Positions 1 through 10,900 of a stretch of DNA of 64,000 nucleotides are shown here, in pieces (positions within the stretch are counted from its first letter, which is position 1; every line of letters begins with the position of its first letter). Made by a program: the position numbers and the translations under genes. Source of the stretch: Ramazzottius varieornatus (Eukaryota > Tardigrada > Eutardigrada > Parachela > Ramazzottiidae); the NCBI GenBank assembly GCA_001949185.1, contig BDGG01000005.1, positions 1,849,249 to 1,913,248 of the forward strand, given 5' to 3'. A model generated the notes under the pieces. That model was not told the DNA's origin. It worked only from the letters and a program-made list of their open reading frames with translations, and did no database searches.

Positions 1-3000
1 GAAAGTGTTCGATCTCTTCCAGCGTGGCGTCGACACCAGCAACACCTATCGTTCTGAACAGTAGGAAAACGCCGTTAGCTAACCCATAGTGGGGAGTTGG
101 GCAAACAAGAGCGACCAGATTCTCTGATCCCAGGTGGCGCACGTTGTTAGCGTATCTTGCTGGTAACATGCGCCACTCGATAAAGTGATGTAGACGAATT
201 TGTATGCCGAGTTCCTGTTACCCATGTATACCGGTAAAAGTCCTGAACTTAAAAAGTGAGCGTTGTGTAAAATTTTGAATGAGATTAGAGGAGTCTATAA
301 AAAACTTGGTCTGGAGAACAAGGTTTTGGAACATCGTGGTGAGCTTCTGGTTGGGCCGGTTTACTCCGATGTAGACTTGCCTGCCAGTGATTTTGCTGAC
401 GGCTGGTACGGCATACGTGATGGCAACACCTAATCCCCAAGCGTCGAGATAAGGCGCTGTCCATAATCCTTCCCACTCCATTGTCCGCTGGGACAAGTAG
501 TCAAAGTATGGCCGCATCTTATTGATCAAGTCCTCTCCCGTTTCCAATCGCACCATCACGCCACCATTCGCGCAAGACAAGTTCCCAGGAAAGACTTCGC
601 CCTCGTCCACCGTCAAGAAGCTGAATATGCGAGCCTATGGAACGTATGCATCATTACGCGAAAAACCTTTACCGGCTTTGTGTCACACTAGTATATGGGA
701 ATCCGCCAAGCAGACCCCATAACATCGTTTCCCCAGGTGGCGCACGTTTTCGGTTTTCCTGGCTGAGAGTGTGCGCCAGTTGAAATCTAGTATTTTGCTC
801 AGTTTATTTACCTTGGGAAAAATTTTGGCATTTCTGTTTTCCGCCACGTTCCATACTTTGGTCCAGTTGTATCGACATACCGGTCCCGGAACATCTACCA
901 CAACCAACACGTTATCATAACGATGACACACATACATGGTAAACGAACATTCAGCGAAGCTTACATCCGGAACGGGTGTAGTAGCCCGGCGCACAGCGAA
1001 CTTCCTCGTTGTCGATGTCTAGAAAAACAGAGCATAAATTTTTCGAGTTGCACAATGTCGTAAAGGAGGTTGAAGCAGCGGACCTTTTCCATCTGTAACG
1101 AAGACTATAATACTCTGACAATGCGAGCGACGGGTGCTTTGCAGTAGATCGAACGCAATACGGAATCCAATCCTTGAGGAAGGAACCGGAAATAAAATTT
1201 TGGTTATCCAATAACATTGCTATATTCAGCCGAAGCCTTTCAGGAGATATGGTGAGCACGGTTCCATTATGAGCTCGTATGAGGAACGATGAACGGGTGA
1301 GATTATCGATTGAAAGGCCTGACCACTGATTATCCGCCAAATTCGCTCGGTTGACTTACTCGAGCTCCGATGTACCGCCGGCTTGTAGTTGGCTGACCTT
1401 TTCAATGAGGTCCTTGCGGTGAGCATTGGTGGCAGGTACTAATGATCCGGACTGACAGCCCAAAACCTCCGATGTGTAATAATGCCACCTATGGAACGAA
1501 GGGACATTCTGATCATGTAAAGTCATGAACGTCAGGGATCGATTAGGCCTCGTCGGACAAGTTACTTACAGTCCGACGGAATCCCAGTGGCTCTCTCTTG
1601 CGCAAACAACGTTAACCCAGTCTGTAAAAAGGGAAGCATGAGAAATTGTAAGTTGCTGTCCATTAAGCGTGATGAAAGGATACAAGAGCGCAGTAATTGA
1701 AAAGGCTCACTGCGACGCTGTGAGGAACTCACCAACCTTGCTTAGTCAGCGTGTTGATCACTGTGATAGCAACCGATTTGGCGATATCAAACTTCTTGCC
1801 AATCATCGAGGCACTGTCAGGAGAAAACTGAAGTGTCAGTTGATGTTTATTTTTCTTCAATTTCGGGAGAGAAAGTCCAGCAAACCTGCAGTCAAGTACT
1901 ATCACAACATCTTTCGGGCCGCTGGAAGCGGCGATATGCCTGCAAGAAAAACCCATGTCATTGATAATTCCAAAACGAATTTTCCATGAATAATTTACTT
2001 TTATCGATAAAATGAGAAATGAAATAAAAGAAAGCGAATAAAGTTCGAGATGAAAATGATAGTGGGGTTTTTCATCGAATTTCTGTTGAGTGTACGGTAA
2101 CTCGGCAAGCAAACGCGAAATTACGGTTTTCCCACCCAAGTGGCGCAAGCTCCCACTCAACAACAATGAGAGCATGCGCCAATTGGAAACTGCAAGATCG
2201 TTCTTTCGAGTGCCACGCAGTTTGAGCGTTATTACCTGGAACCACGCGCCACTGGAAAATAATTATCTTTTGGACTTTGTTTGCCTAGTTCCCATATGAC
2301 CGAATTTCAACCAGAAGTAGAGGAAGCGTGGAGTCTTACCACGGGCGGATTCTGGGATCGTAGTCATTGTAAAAGCCCGCAAAGTTGGTATCCCATTCGC
2401 GACCGGGATATAATCGAATCAGGCCCAAATTGGTTCCAAAATATTGCCATCTGTGTAGACAGGAATAAATTACAATGCGGGACGGTAGTGTTACACATTG
2501 GTGGCACAGTTGATAACCAGCTATGCTGACACCCCTAATCTGATTACTCTTTTACCGAATATGCTGGTCGGATTTGCGGTTCTGCCGAAAGACACCATCT
2601 AACTCAACGGTATAATAAACGGCATCAAGGACGGCCTCGTCGTCCCGCGGGACCTGGTCGGGGATCTTCACGGTACTGTAGTCATGATTGACTTCCTGCT
2701 TGAAGTACCTGTAACGCAGTTATACAGTACATTCTATAACATCGTTTTAACCAAGTTACGCGGTCCACATCGAACTCAACAACGCGACGTTCGGCATCGC
2801 GCGAATAGAACGATCAAAGTGGCGCACGTCCAGACTGCTGTTAGCTGAGAACGTGCGCCACTTGGGTCGACGAGTTGGTAAAATTCATTTTCCCACTACA
2901 CAAAATATCGATCGTGAATTTTTCATCGTTAACAGAAGACCCGAGGAAGTTGGAGGAATCATTAAAGCGAACACTGGAAATATGTCTTACGTGCTGAATC

Positions 3001-4039
3001 GTTTAGGCAGGACTGTCGATGGAATATCCGAGTCGCGGTACAGGTTTAACGGCATGTCCCGCAAGCGGCGGTACTTGATGGTTTCATTCCTTCGCTTCTT
3101 GATCAAATACTCATCATGGAGCTTTACCACCGCTGTGGCGATTCTCTGTAGGAATATGGCAAGGGATTTAGGAAACATCATTTTCCATAATGATCGGCCC
3201 GATTAGCGTCAATGGCCTCGAAGTTGTGACGCTAATTAACCCCAATGTCCCACGATCAAGACATTTTCCAAGACCGGCGAAAAGGCTCGGCCATAGAAAA
3301 ATTACCTCTGCCGCCACACGCTTCCGCATGAGGTAGTCGCCCAAACTAGCCTGGACATTGGACAGTAAAGTATCCCCGTCTTTTGATTCAAAAGTGTAGT
3401 TCGCCGAGTCGAACAAGGCTTGAGTTTTGTCTCTTCCGATTCCATGGTTGGCGAGCTACAAATAAACAAACTTACTTCCAAATAAGTTGACAAATAAGCC
3501 TTCAAATATGTAAGGTGTTATAGCTCAAAGTTACGTCGAACGAATCTGTCGCAACTACCATGCAGATCGCTTACAACGCGTGAATTTTTTAAGTATATTT
3601 GTACAGTACACGCAAGACGAGAAATTATGCACAGGCGGAAAGGACGGCAAGATGGAAATTCGACCGTAGAAAAGTGTCGAAAAATGTATTACTTTGAATC
3701 GGTCGCGTACGTACGCGCTCCCGTACCACCGTAGCGAAAAGGCCTGTACCGTAATTTTTACTGTACCATGATTTCTCGTCCTGCGTGTACCGATAGCCGC
3801 AAAATCGCGTAAACTGTCACATGTCGAATTCATACTGGTCAAAATTCGTTCAGATGAGTTCTTACCTCTAAAATGTAATTCTGAATGAGGGTTGCCCAGT
3901 TCTGTACATCGCCCGACAAAGTTCCTTTGGAGGCCATTTCTTCGGGCGAAGATCCAAATAGTTCCGCTATTGCGCCAGCATGAAAGGTCACCAGTATCAC
4001 AGAAGGAATAATCACCAGAATCAAAGACTTAGGCATCAT
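1..4039 (-). CDS. CACNA2D: Voltage-gated calcium channel alpha2-delta subunit (3' end off window)
   Basis: Auxiliary extracellular subunit that promotes trafficking and gating of high-voltage-activated calcium channels. Exons on the minus strand: 4039-3866, 3455-3306, 3145-2991, 2708-2556, 2450-2340, 1939-1886, 1813-1737, 1621-1570, 1488-1360, 1325-1295, 1114-1084, 1018-965, 894-812, 634-381, 53-1 and beyond. Phases join without a stop. A hydrophobic signal segment follows the start. A VWA-N region follows (WQYFGTNLGLIRLYPG, YDPRIRPW). The VWA domain begins SGPKDVVIVLDCSASM, a DxSxS metal site, and continues to IIVFVTDG. The part after VWA reads YLDAWGLGVAITYAVP, then GVAGVDATLEEIEHF at the window edge, typical of alpha2-delta. 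The donor after exon 634-381 is GC, not GT. Two consecutive exons are 31 bp; the donor at 1295 is the least certain boundary. The start (MMPKSLIL) is the Met next to the signal peptide; an in-frame Met at 4066 is possible. Confidence 0.88.
91..215. repeat. GTGGCGCAC foldback element 1
   Basis: Foldback copy in an alpha2-delta intron. Core arms CAGGTGGCGCACG and CATGCGCCACTCG; outer arms GGGGAGTTGGGCAAACAAG and GCCGAGTTCC. Confidence 0.75.
695..809. repeat. GTGGCGCAC foldback element 2
   Basis: Copy in the alpha2-delta intron 635-811. Core CCAGGTGGCGCACG and GTGTGCGCCAGTTG. Its edge nearly touches the donor at 811. Confidence 0.75.
2097..2296. repeat. GTGGCGCAC foldback element 3, doubled unit
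   Basis: Two successive core palindromes inside one pair of outer arms (CTCGGCAAGCAAACGCGA at left, GACTTTGTTTGCCTAGTTCC at right), in an alpha2-delta intron. The second core is more decayed than the first. Confidence 0.7.
2811..2878. repeat. GTGGCGCAC foldback element 4, short copy
   Basis: Core AAGTGGCGCACGT ... ACGTGCGCCACTTGGG with only part of the outer arms, in the alpha2-delta intron 2709-2990. Confidence 0.7.
3202..3236. repeat. Small perfect-arm hairpin
   Basis: ATTAGCGTCA and its exact reverse complement TGACGCTAAT are separated by 15 bases, in an alpha2-delta intron. No known function. Confidence 0.5.
3606..3790. repeat. Inverted-repeat element, MITE-like (second family)
   Basis: Left arm GTACACGCAAGACGAGAAAT at 3606 pairs with right arm ATTTCTCGTCCTGCGTGTAC ending at 3790, with few mismatches over about 30 bp. 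The interior holds GCGTACGTACGC. It lies in the first alpha2-delta intron and is unrelated to the GTGGCGCAC family. I see no open reading frame or target duplication in it. Confidence 0.6.
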
Positions 4040-4736
4040 GGTTTCCTGCACGAGCACACCTCCCACTAACTCAGCAAAGGTATAAATACGACTGGCAGAT
4101 GTCGATTACTTCCTCCGGTAGGAGTACAGGTTAAGGTAACCCGACATGCCACATCAATCGATAAGAACCATCACTTTAATTAGTGCGGCGACCCAAACCA
4201 AAACGCATCCACCGTTATTCAATAGCGATAAAAACGGTGTGATATCAAGCGATGGAAGAAACACCAGGAAGATTCATAAAGCTATCAGATTTGATAGCAA
4301 AACGCTGTAGGGAAGGGAGGGTGAGAAGGAACTGGTGGTGTGGGAAAAGGTCCCTCTTGAGAAACGTTAATGCTGTCGTTTGTGTGAAACCATACACGGC
4401 GGGCAGGAAAGATTGGTCGGGGAAGTTGGCGGATGGGGCAAAGTTGTCAAGAAATCAATCATGGACGTGTCGACATTGGTCCGACGGGGGAGAGGACTAA
4501 AGGGGACGAGATGGAAAGCCAAATAGCAACGTGAGAAGACGCTGTCAGGCCATGGACAAAGTATAAACTCGTTGAACGGGACGCAGATGCTTGGCTTTAG
4601 CATTCGTTTTTCCTTTCCTCCACTATGTACACCCTTCACCGGGATACCCATCGATAATCAATAGCTTATATTACAGCGAATATTTGAACAAGGAGAACCC
4701 GCGGTATATATGGCTTTTTACCCAATATGCAGCGCG

Positions 4737-4744
4737 TATATAAG
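4737..4744 (+). promoter_or_regulatory. TATA-like box TATATAAG
   Basis: TATATAAGAGG in a less AT-rich context (GCGCG upstream) resembles a core promoter on the plus strand. No confirmed transcript start follows. It might serve an untranslated upstream exon of the AF10-like gene. Confidence 0.25.
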
Positions 4745-5309
4745 AGGGCATGGCTGGACAATTCATTACTTTGTCAACCTAATATCACTGCCGGGCTACT
4801 CCGCACAGATCCTTTTCAGGAGACGAGTCCTTTTTCTTCTTCCAGCAATGGCGACATACTGTTTCGGGGATAAAAAATGAGTGCAATCAATCACAATGGC
4901 AATCACGAATGGCCAAACTCGGAGCGTATCTGTATCGATGAATATTCCCTATCGAATCCAAAGCCTAAATGCCTTTCTCATTTTTTCCTCCCATCCTTCC
5001 CATCACTTCCTTCTCCTTGCCTTGTATACTGAACATACATTTTCTGGGCACAGCCACATAGTCTAGTGGATCAAGTTGTTAAGACTGAAGCAGCTGGCTC
5101 CTTCTTTCTCGTTGGTGAAGCTCTTGTTAGCTCTTGAGAAAAGTGTGGGAAATGCTTCGTAACGCACCACTTCGTCCTTCCCAGGGATCGAAAGAAGGAA
5201 GCTACGATGACGAAGGACGGATGCACGCAACCTTATTCATAAGCCTGGTGAGGACCTCTGAGGAAGTATAGGCTCGATCGTCATCCCCATTTTAGCCATT
5301 TCCGATATA

Positions 5310-5431
5310 GGAGCTGGGCAAACCAACTCGAGTAGATCGGTTTCCCAAGCGGCACACGTTTTCAGTGTTTTTAGCTGATACCATGCGCCACTTGTAAACG
5401 CTGTCTGGTCGAGTTGGTTTGTCGAGCTCCC
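5310..5431. repeat. GTGGCGCAC foldback element 5 (intergenic, long matching arms)
   Basis: Outer ends GGAGCTGGGCAAACCAACTC and GAGTTGGTTTGTCGAGCTCC are close reverse complements. Core arms are CCCAAGCGGCACACG and CATGCGCCACTTG. It is one of only two copies outside introns and is useful for defining the element ends. Confidence 0.8.
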
Positions 5432-6049
5432 ATATTGCAAAACGCAGCCCCAACCGGCAGTCTCTCATCTGGTCACGCTTTCATAGTCACAATTCGATGG
5501 CAACTATGTGGTGCGTGACCCTGCCCGACAAGAGTTTCCGCAGATTTTATATTTCTGGGTAATAGTTTGGAGATCTCTGGAGAGGGAAAGGAAAGGCTGG
5601 TTCGTGCAGTCTGCCGTGAATAACGGCATGCGGGACAAAGGTAAAACCAGCCATTATGGAAGAAAATTACCTTGTCCTACAGATGTGAAGAAGGAAGTTC
5701 GGAGGATCGGAGGGTAATTAGCATATTGATCCCCGAAGAGGCTACACTTTGTGTTTTTTTTACTGTGCATGAGAAACAGAAAGGTTCCTGGATACTGTGA
5801 CAGAACTCAATAGAAAAAATGATCAACTGATCCCCGACAAAATTTTGATATGGCAGGCTACCTCATGAGAACATGTTGGAAAAGTCGGGAAGGATGTTAG
5901 TCATGAAGAACTAATTTTCACGTTTGGGAGGAGCGAGTTTTACAGATGGCGACACTCTCCCCTGTTCTCTTCGCTGCCGCACCGCACGATCTGTGGTTTC
6001 TTAGCCTTCGCCTTACGCAGTCTCCCCCAAGCATCCTGTTTTGCTCTGA

Positions 6050-6057
6050 TATAAAAG
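6050..6057 (+). promoter_or_regulatory. TATA-like box TATAAAAG
   Basis: TATAAAAG lies upstream of the AF10-like coding start, on the same strand. Placement as a promoter is inference only. Confidence 0.25.
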
Positions 6058-6876
6058 CCGAAGGAAAATGGAACTTCGAAAGACTGAGGTCTTAAAGTTG
6101 GTACGAAGCGGAGCAACATACCTTCAGTTCATTTCGAGCGTACGGCGTTCGCGAACTTCACCGTCGTAGGTTAGCGAGTCTCACCGACTGTATTCCCGAA
6201 GATCATTCACGCAGGAACGATCCGAGGTCTGAAGGTACAAGAAAAATGAAAGAGTTATTTTGTTGGATTAGTAGTCTGCGGCAATTGAACGGGACTCAGG
6301 TGAACAAGAGGTACAATCTCGAGTCGGAAGAAAGATCAATAATGACCATAATCTCTGCAAGAAATTTCGCAGTGGATGAATTGCATACCTTTACAGTTAC
6401 CTGTTCATCGCCGGAGATGATGAAGCACTGCATCCTTGTCTGATGCTCGATCTGATACTCGTACAGCTTTGATTGCTGCTCCGGACATAGCTAGAGTGCT
6501 CGGTAAGCCAGATGGCGAGGTTATCAAATATCGATCCTTTAATTCAGCCAGGTGATACGGTTCCACCGAGACAGCTACCAGATTTGTGGACCTTTATGAG
6601 CGCTCAGGTTCGTCATACGAAGCCCTTCAACGATGGTCCAGCGGAACAGACAGGATTTTCTGGTTGGTTTCCGGCGATGTCGTTTCCCTCGGATGAGAGA
6701 AAGATTCGCGACACTTGCAACCATTCTAAAGTTCAACCTTGAAGATTTAATTCCGTTGATATTCCCTCATAGAGACTTTGAGCAGTTTTGTGGAAGTTCT
6801 GGTGCCTTGAAGACATCTGAGAACTTGGACCGCAGCTGAAACAGAAACTCACAGTGACTTCCGCCAAAGCTACATC

Positions 6877-6945
6877 TGACGTCATGCACAAACGCGTGAT
6901 CAAGTGATTTGTATGGCCTGCTCCGTGAGGTAAACTATGACGTCA
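6877..6945. promoter_or_regulatory. Pair of CRE palindromes TGACGTCA
   Basis: Perfect TGACGTCA at 6877-6884 and 6938-6945, 61 bp apart, about 1 kb upstream of the AF10-like start codon. This is the known binding site of CREB/ATF bZIP factors. Use here is inferred from the pairing. Confidence 0.35.
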
Positions 6946-7975
6946 TCACGAGAATGTAGTAAACTTGCCTTGCTCGCTTGGCCGAAAGGTTTGGAGATAC
7001 AGCCGTACACCATCCTCCGTCCAGCTTCCGTGAGCTTGACGCTGATCTATTCCTTCCAAGGAAACGATCTCACAGAAAGGTGCCCAGGGAGTTCAAACAT
7101 ATCCAGAATGCGCCACAAAAGAAAGAATCGATCTTTGGTGGGATAAGTATGTATGTGCATGATTCGAACGCACGTGACGAACGTATTTTGCGCGTGCCCA
7201 CGTGTTGCTGTTGCGGTGCGCTTGCGCATTCGGTGCAAAAAACTCGATTGATTGGCTGTCCAGCGTGCCACACCTCCAGTGACGTAACATAATGTCCACC
7301 TCCCACTTCGGACTGGACAAGCTACATAGAAATCGAAGACATTCCACCAAACGTTAGCCCGCCTATCCTCATATCACTGCTCTGATTTCTACCTTTGACG
7401 CTCATATATGGTTGTACACGGTAGCATACCACGTACAGCATGATCTCGAGTCTCGACAACCGGAAAACGGCTCCAACATCAGCGTGGCCGTCGCTGTTGT
7501 TGCCCACTCGCTCTTCTCAAGTTGCCGTCGAACGCTGTCAGGCCACATTTTGGCGAAAGCTTGCAAAAAACCAGTCTTTGTGTGCTCTTGGATTGTGAGC
7601 GAGGCTTTTTCGACTCACGTCGTCTCGTTCAAATCCTCTTGTCGTGCCACGGATTCCATTCGCTGAATTTTTTTTATTTCAATTTCTCCTGGTGGCAGAA
7701 TCGACCAGTATTTTATTCTTCAAGGAATATCCGGAAATAATCGGTAGGAATTTTATGTCGAACATTTTACCAACCGGAAGTCGAAATTCATTCTGAAACA
7801 AAAATCCAATATCTTGGTTGTAATTTTGATTTTGCTTTTGTTGGTTTTGGTTCAGGATTTTCAGCACCATGTACCATCGACGTACCGGAAGTGGACACGT
7901 GGAATTTTAACGCGGCGATCGTTCGGATTAGAATTTCATCGGGTGTGCTGCCAGAGGAAATTCTACGGACAATCA

Positions 7976-10900
7976 ATGGCTTATCCCAGCGACTATGGAT
8001 GCGCCGTCTGCTCGGAAGAGTCTGCTCCTCACGAGGATAACCCCTTAGTCTTCTGTGATGGTTGCAATGTCTGTGTTCATAAAGGTAAAAATCACACACA
8101 TATCATTCTACTCAGACTGATATCCAGGTAAGTTTTGGTATCGAAATTCGCTAAAAATGAAAGGGGTTTTTGCTCAATGATGTTCGGATTGGATACATAT
8201 CTATTAATTTTAGTTATTTTCGGGTAATTTTCTTTGTGTCAAACAGCTGTTCGGCTTGGGCATTTAGGATCCGACATCGTCGAATTGCGAAAGGCTTTTT
8301 GCTCTTTGGCATGGAATCGCTGAAGCGCGACCGGAGTAAATTACAGTGCGATTTAGCCCGAGTTTGGCAGCGCCTTCGAATTCGGCTGCTGTTTTTTGCT
8401 GGGTGGGCAGTTTGTGCTGACCGCACAATTTTCCCTCTGTTGGCCTGTCTGTACTTGCAAGCCTTGCAACGGTGAGTCTTTGCATAGGCAAAGTTCGTTG
8501 GCGACCTGTCAAACCAGCTTGTTCTCCATGACGCTCCATTGTTGATCGTTCCTGCACGGCCGCAGCTTCAATCAGCGCTTTTTTCTTCAAGTGCCCCTCT
8601 GCACAAACCTTCGCCCATCGAGTTCAAAGTCTGTCCCGATTGGAAGAGAAAGCCAGAATAATTTCCTGATAATTTCGCCTTGTTGAAAAGTTGATACGAA
8701 TTTTCCAAATATTCCTGACGGCAAAGTGTCGTCGATTTTCGACCGGGGAGAGAACCTGTCCAGAATCTCAAGATTTTGTGGACGAGATAAGTCGCGAACG
8801 ACAAATTGGAAGGTCCGGGAGAACCCTGAGCTTGTGTCTTGGCTTAGAGAGAAATTGGCAGTTAGCCAAACCTCATCAAGCAGACAGGCTTCTGTTCGGT
8901 ACGGTTGCGGTGCGACGGAAAAGCGGTCTAGTGACGTTAGTGGGTTTCATTGCGCTGTCCGATTCGCAGTGATGTCAGGGGTACTGTAGGAAGTGGTCGA
9001 TCTGTTGGGCGTACAGAGTGAGTGATGTACTGCGTCGTGTTTCGCTAAAGAGTACACAGGGTGATCCGTGTGTGGCGTCGAGTTCTGCTAATGGTTCGTT
9101 TTATGGTGATGAGCGAAAGCGATTGCACTCGGAGTCTCTGGCGTTTGTGGTTGATTGGATAGATGAATTTTAAGCATGCTCAGCATGGACGCTTTTGTAG
9201 GGCAAGAGTATGTACATTTCCAGGACGAGGACGAAGAAGAAAGGGACTAGAAGAGACTGCGTCGTTGTAAGGACATCGTCTCGCATAATTACAGACTCAA
9301 ACAGAAGGGAATCGATATCGTTTTCCCTGGGTGCGTTTACTCTATAGCGTGGTCGATAAGGAAATGGTGTGGCCGATCGAACTCTGGTCTGTGTCATCAT
9401 AAGCCGCGAACTCGGCATTGGCTCAGCTGAGCTTCGCCATGAACTTTGGTTTTGTGTTTTGCTTTTGACATGACATGTTCGGCCCGAGGAAAGAGTTGCG
9501 ACGATAACGGCTTTGGTGGACAAGGAAACGATAAAGAGAAGCTTACGTTGACGGACATGCAGATACGATACGGTAGCTGGAGCCTTCTCAAGTTCGTCTT
9601 GTCAACGTCAGGTGGTTATATACCCCTGTCTCGTCTTTCCGTCATCCAGGCACCAGGCGAAATTAGCCTGTCGAATTTTGACAGCAGGCAAATATTGTTG
9701 CTTGGGAGGAACTTGATAATTGTGCGCCCGCTACTTGTCCTACATGTCCCAGAATGCGCCACTTGGCCACGTGGATCTAGCGTTGATAACTAACTTTCTT
9801 GCCAGACAGCTCGCCAGGATTTCTACTTTAAAGATGACTGAGCCACGGCAGGGCGCGCCAACTATGCGTACTTGGAGCTGCCTGTCCAATTGGTCCAGAG
9901 GGCCGCCCATTTTGCTTTGGGCACCACCCACCAGTGGATCGTGAATGGACTGCGCGTTGTGGTTCAGGCCTAAGTGCGTCAGACATCAACTGTGGTTGGA
10001 TCGAGAGAACCGTGACGTCATGCGCTCGAGTTCAGCTTACACTCGACCACGGTACAGGATTGGAGCAGGTTGAATCAAGTGAATCAAGTAGACGGCTCAA
10101 TGGTTTCGAAGCACGAAGTAACTTTCTTCCGTGGGGTTCGCTGCTGTCTGAGCTGTTTCAAAGCCATCTTTCACGACTTGACCCGAAAATCTTGATAGAG
10201 TTTCTTACGGTGCGAACGTCGAGATTAATGGGTGGTTTCTTGTATTGTGCTTTGAAGTGAGGAAACGAATGTGGTTAAGAACAATTAATATGGTGGCTTG
10301 GTCAGCGTGGAACGCGTGGCTTTTATTTATGGCATAGTGATAACGGACAAGCGTTGAGCTCGCTGGAGTGGATAATAAATGTTTGGTACTGTTGAAGCGG
10401 AGAAAACGCGTTAGCTTTCCTCAAGGTCGCACTGTCCTGATAAGGCTTGAAGATTATTTATGATGATTTTATTTGCGCCCTCCAATTACGCCTGATAATT
10501 GACGGTGGCAAAGTAACCGAGAACGATCCACGCTGGGCCCGTTACAGGACAAGACAAAAGTGGCCATCAAATCGATTTCACACAGCTCGTTGACTCTTCG
10601 TAACGACGATACTGATTTGTCGCTCTGCAGAGAGCGAAGCGGAAGCTCTCACCCATATCAACTGGCGCAGCTACCCCCATCAGTCGGCGCAGTTACCCAT
10701 GTGAACTGGCGCACTTCAGAATAAAGCGGGAGATTGTGTTGAGTTTCTTTTGTCGATAACTGGAACTTAAATTTGTGGTTTCGCAGCTTACAAACTGTTC
10801 CTTTGTACTGTCTAAACTGTCCGTGGAGGTCGATGAAAATTGGTGGTTATGTCGGGTAATCGAGCGATTTTAAGTGGCGGCTGTTGCATATTCAGTGCGG

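Larger units (their letters stand above)
4040..7975. other. Intergenic region between divergent alpha2-delta and AF10-like genes
   Basis: No frame here shows a recognisable domain or consistent splice structure. It holds one foldback element (5310-5431), two TATA-like boxes on the plus strand (4737, 6050) and two perfect CRE palindromes (6877, 6938). It should contain the promoters and untranslated first exons of both flanking genes, but I cannot place them. Confidence 0.6.

Noticed and set aside
951-1340. Continuous minus-strand frame across the alpha2-delta VWA region
   Set aside because: It is in the wrong frame for IIVFVTDG and crosses several consensus splice sites; the spliced model restores the VWA sequence.
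1729-2175. Minus-strand frame joining SSGPKDVVIVLDC to SASMIGKK with extra residues
   Set aside because: The extra residues are an intron (1885-1814); removing it gives the exact DxSxS metal site.
9740-9780. Single ATGCGCCACTTGG half-site in AF10-like intron 1
   Set aside because: Only one arm is present and no left half or outer ends are visible, so it was not counted as an element.
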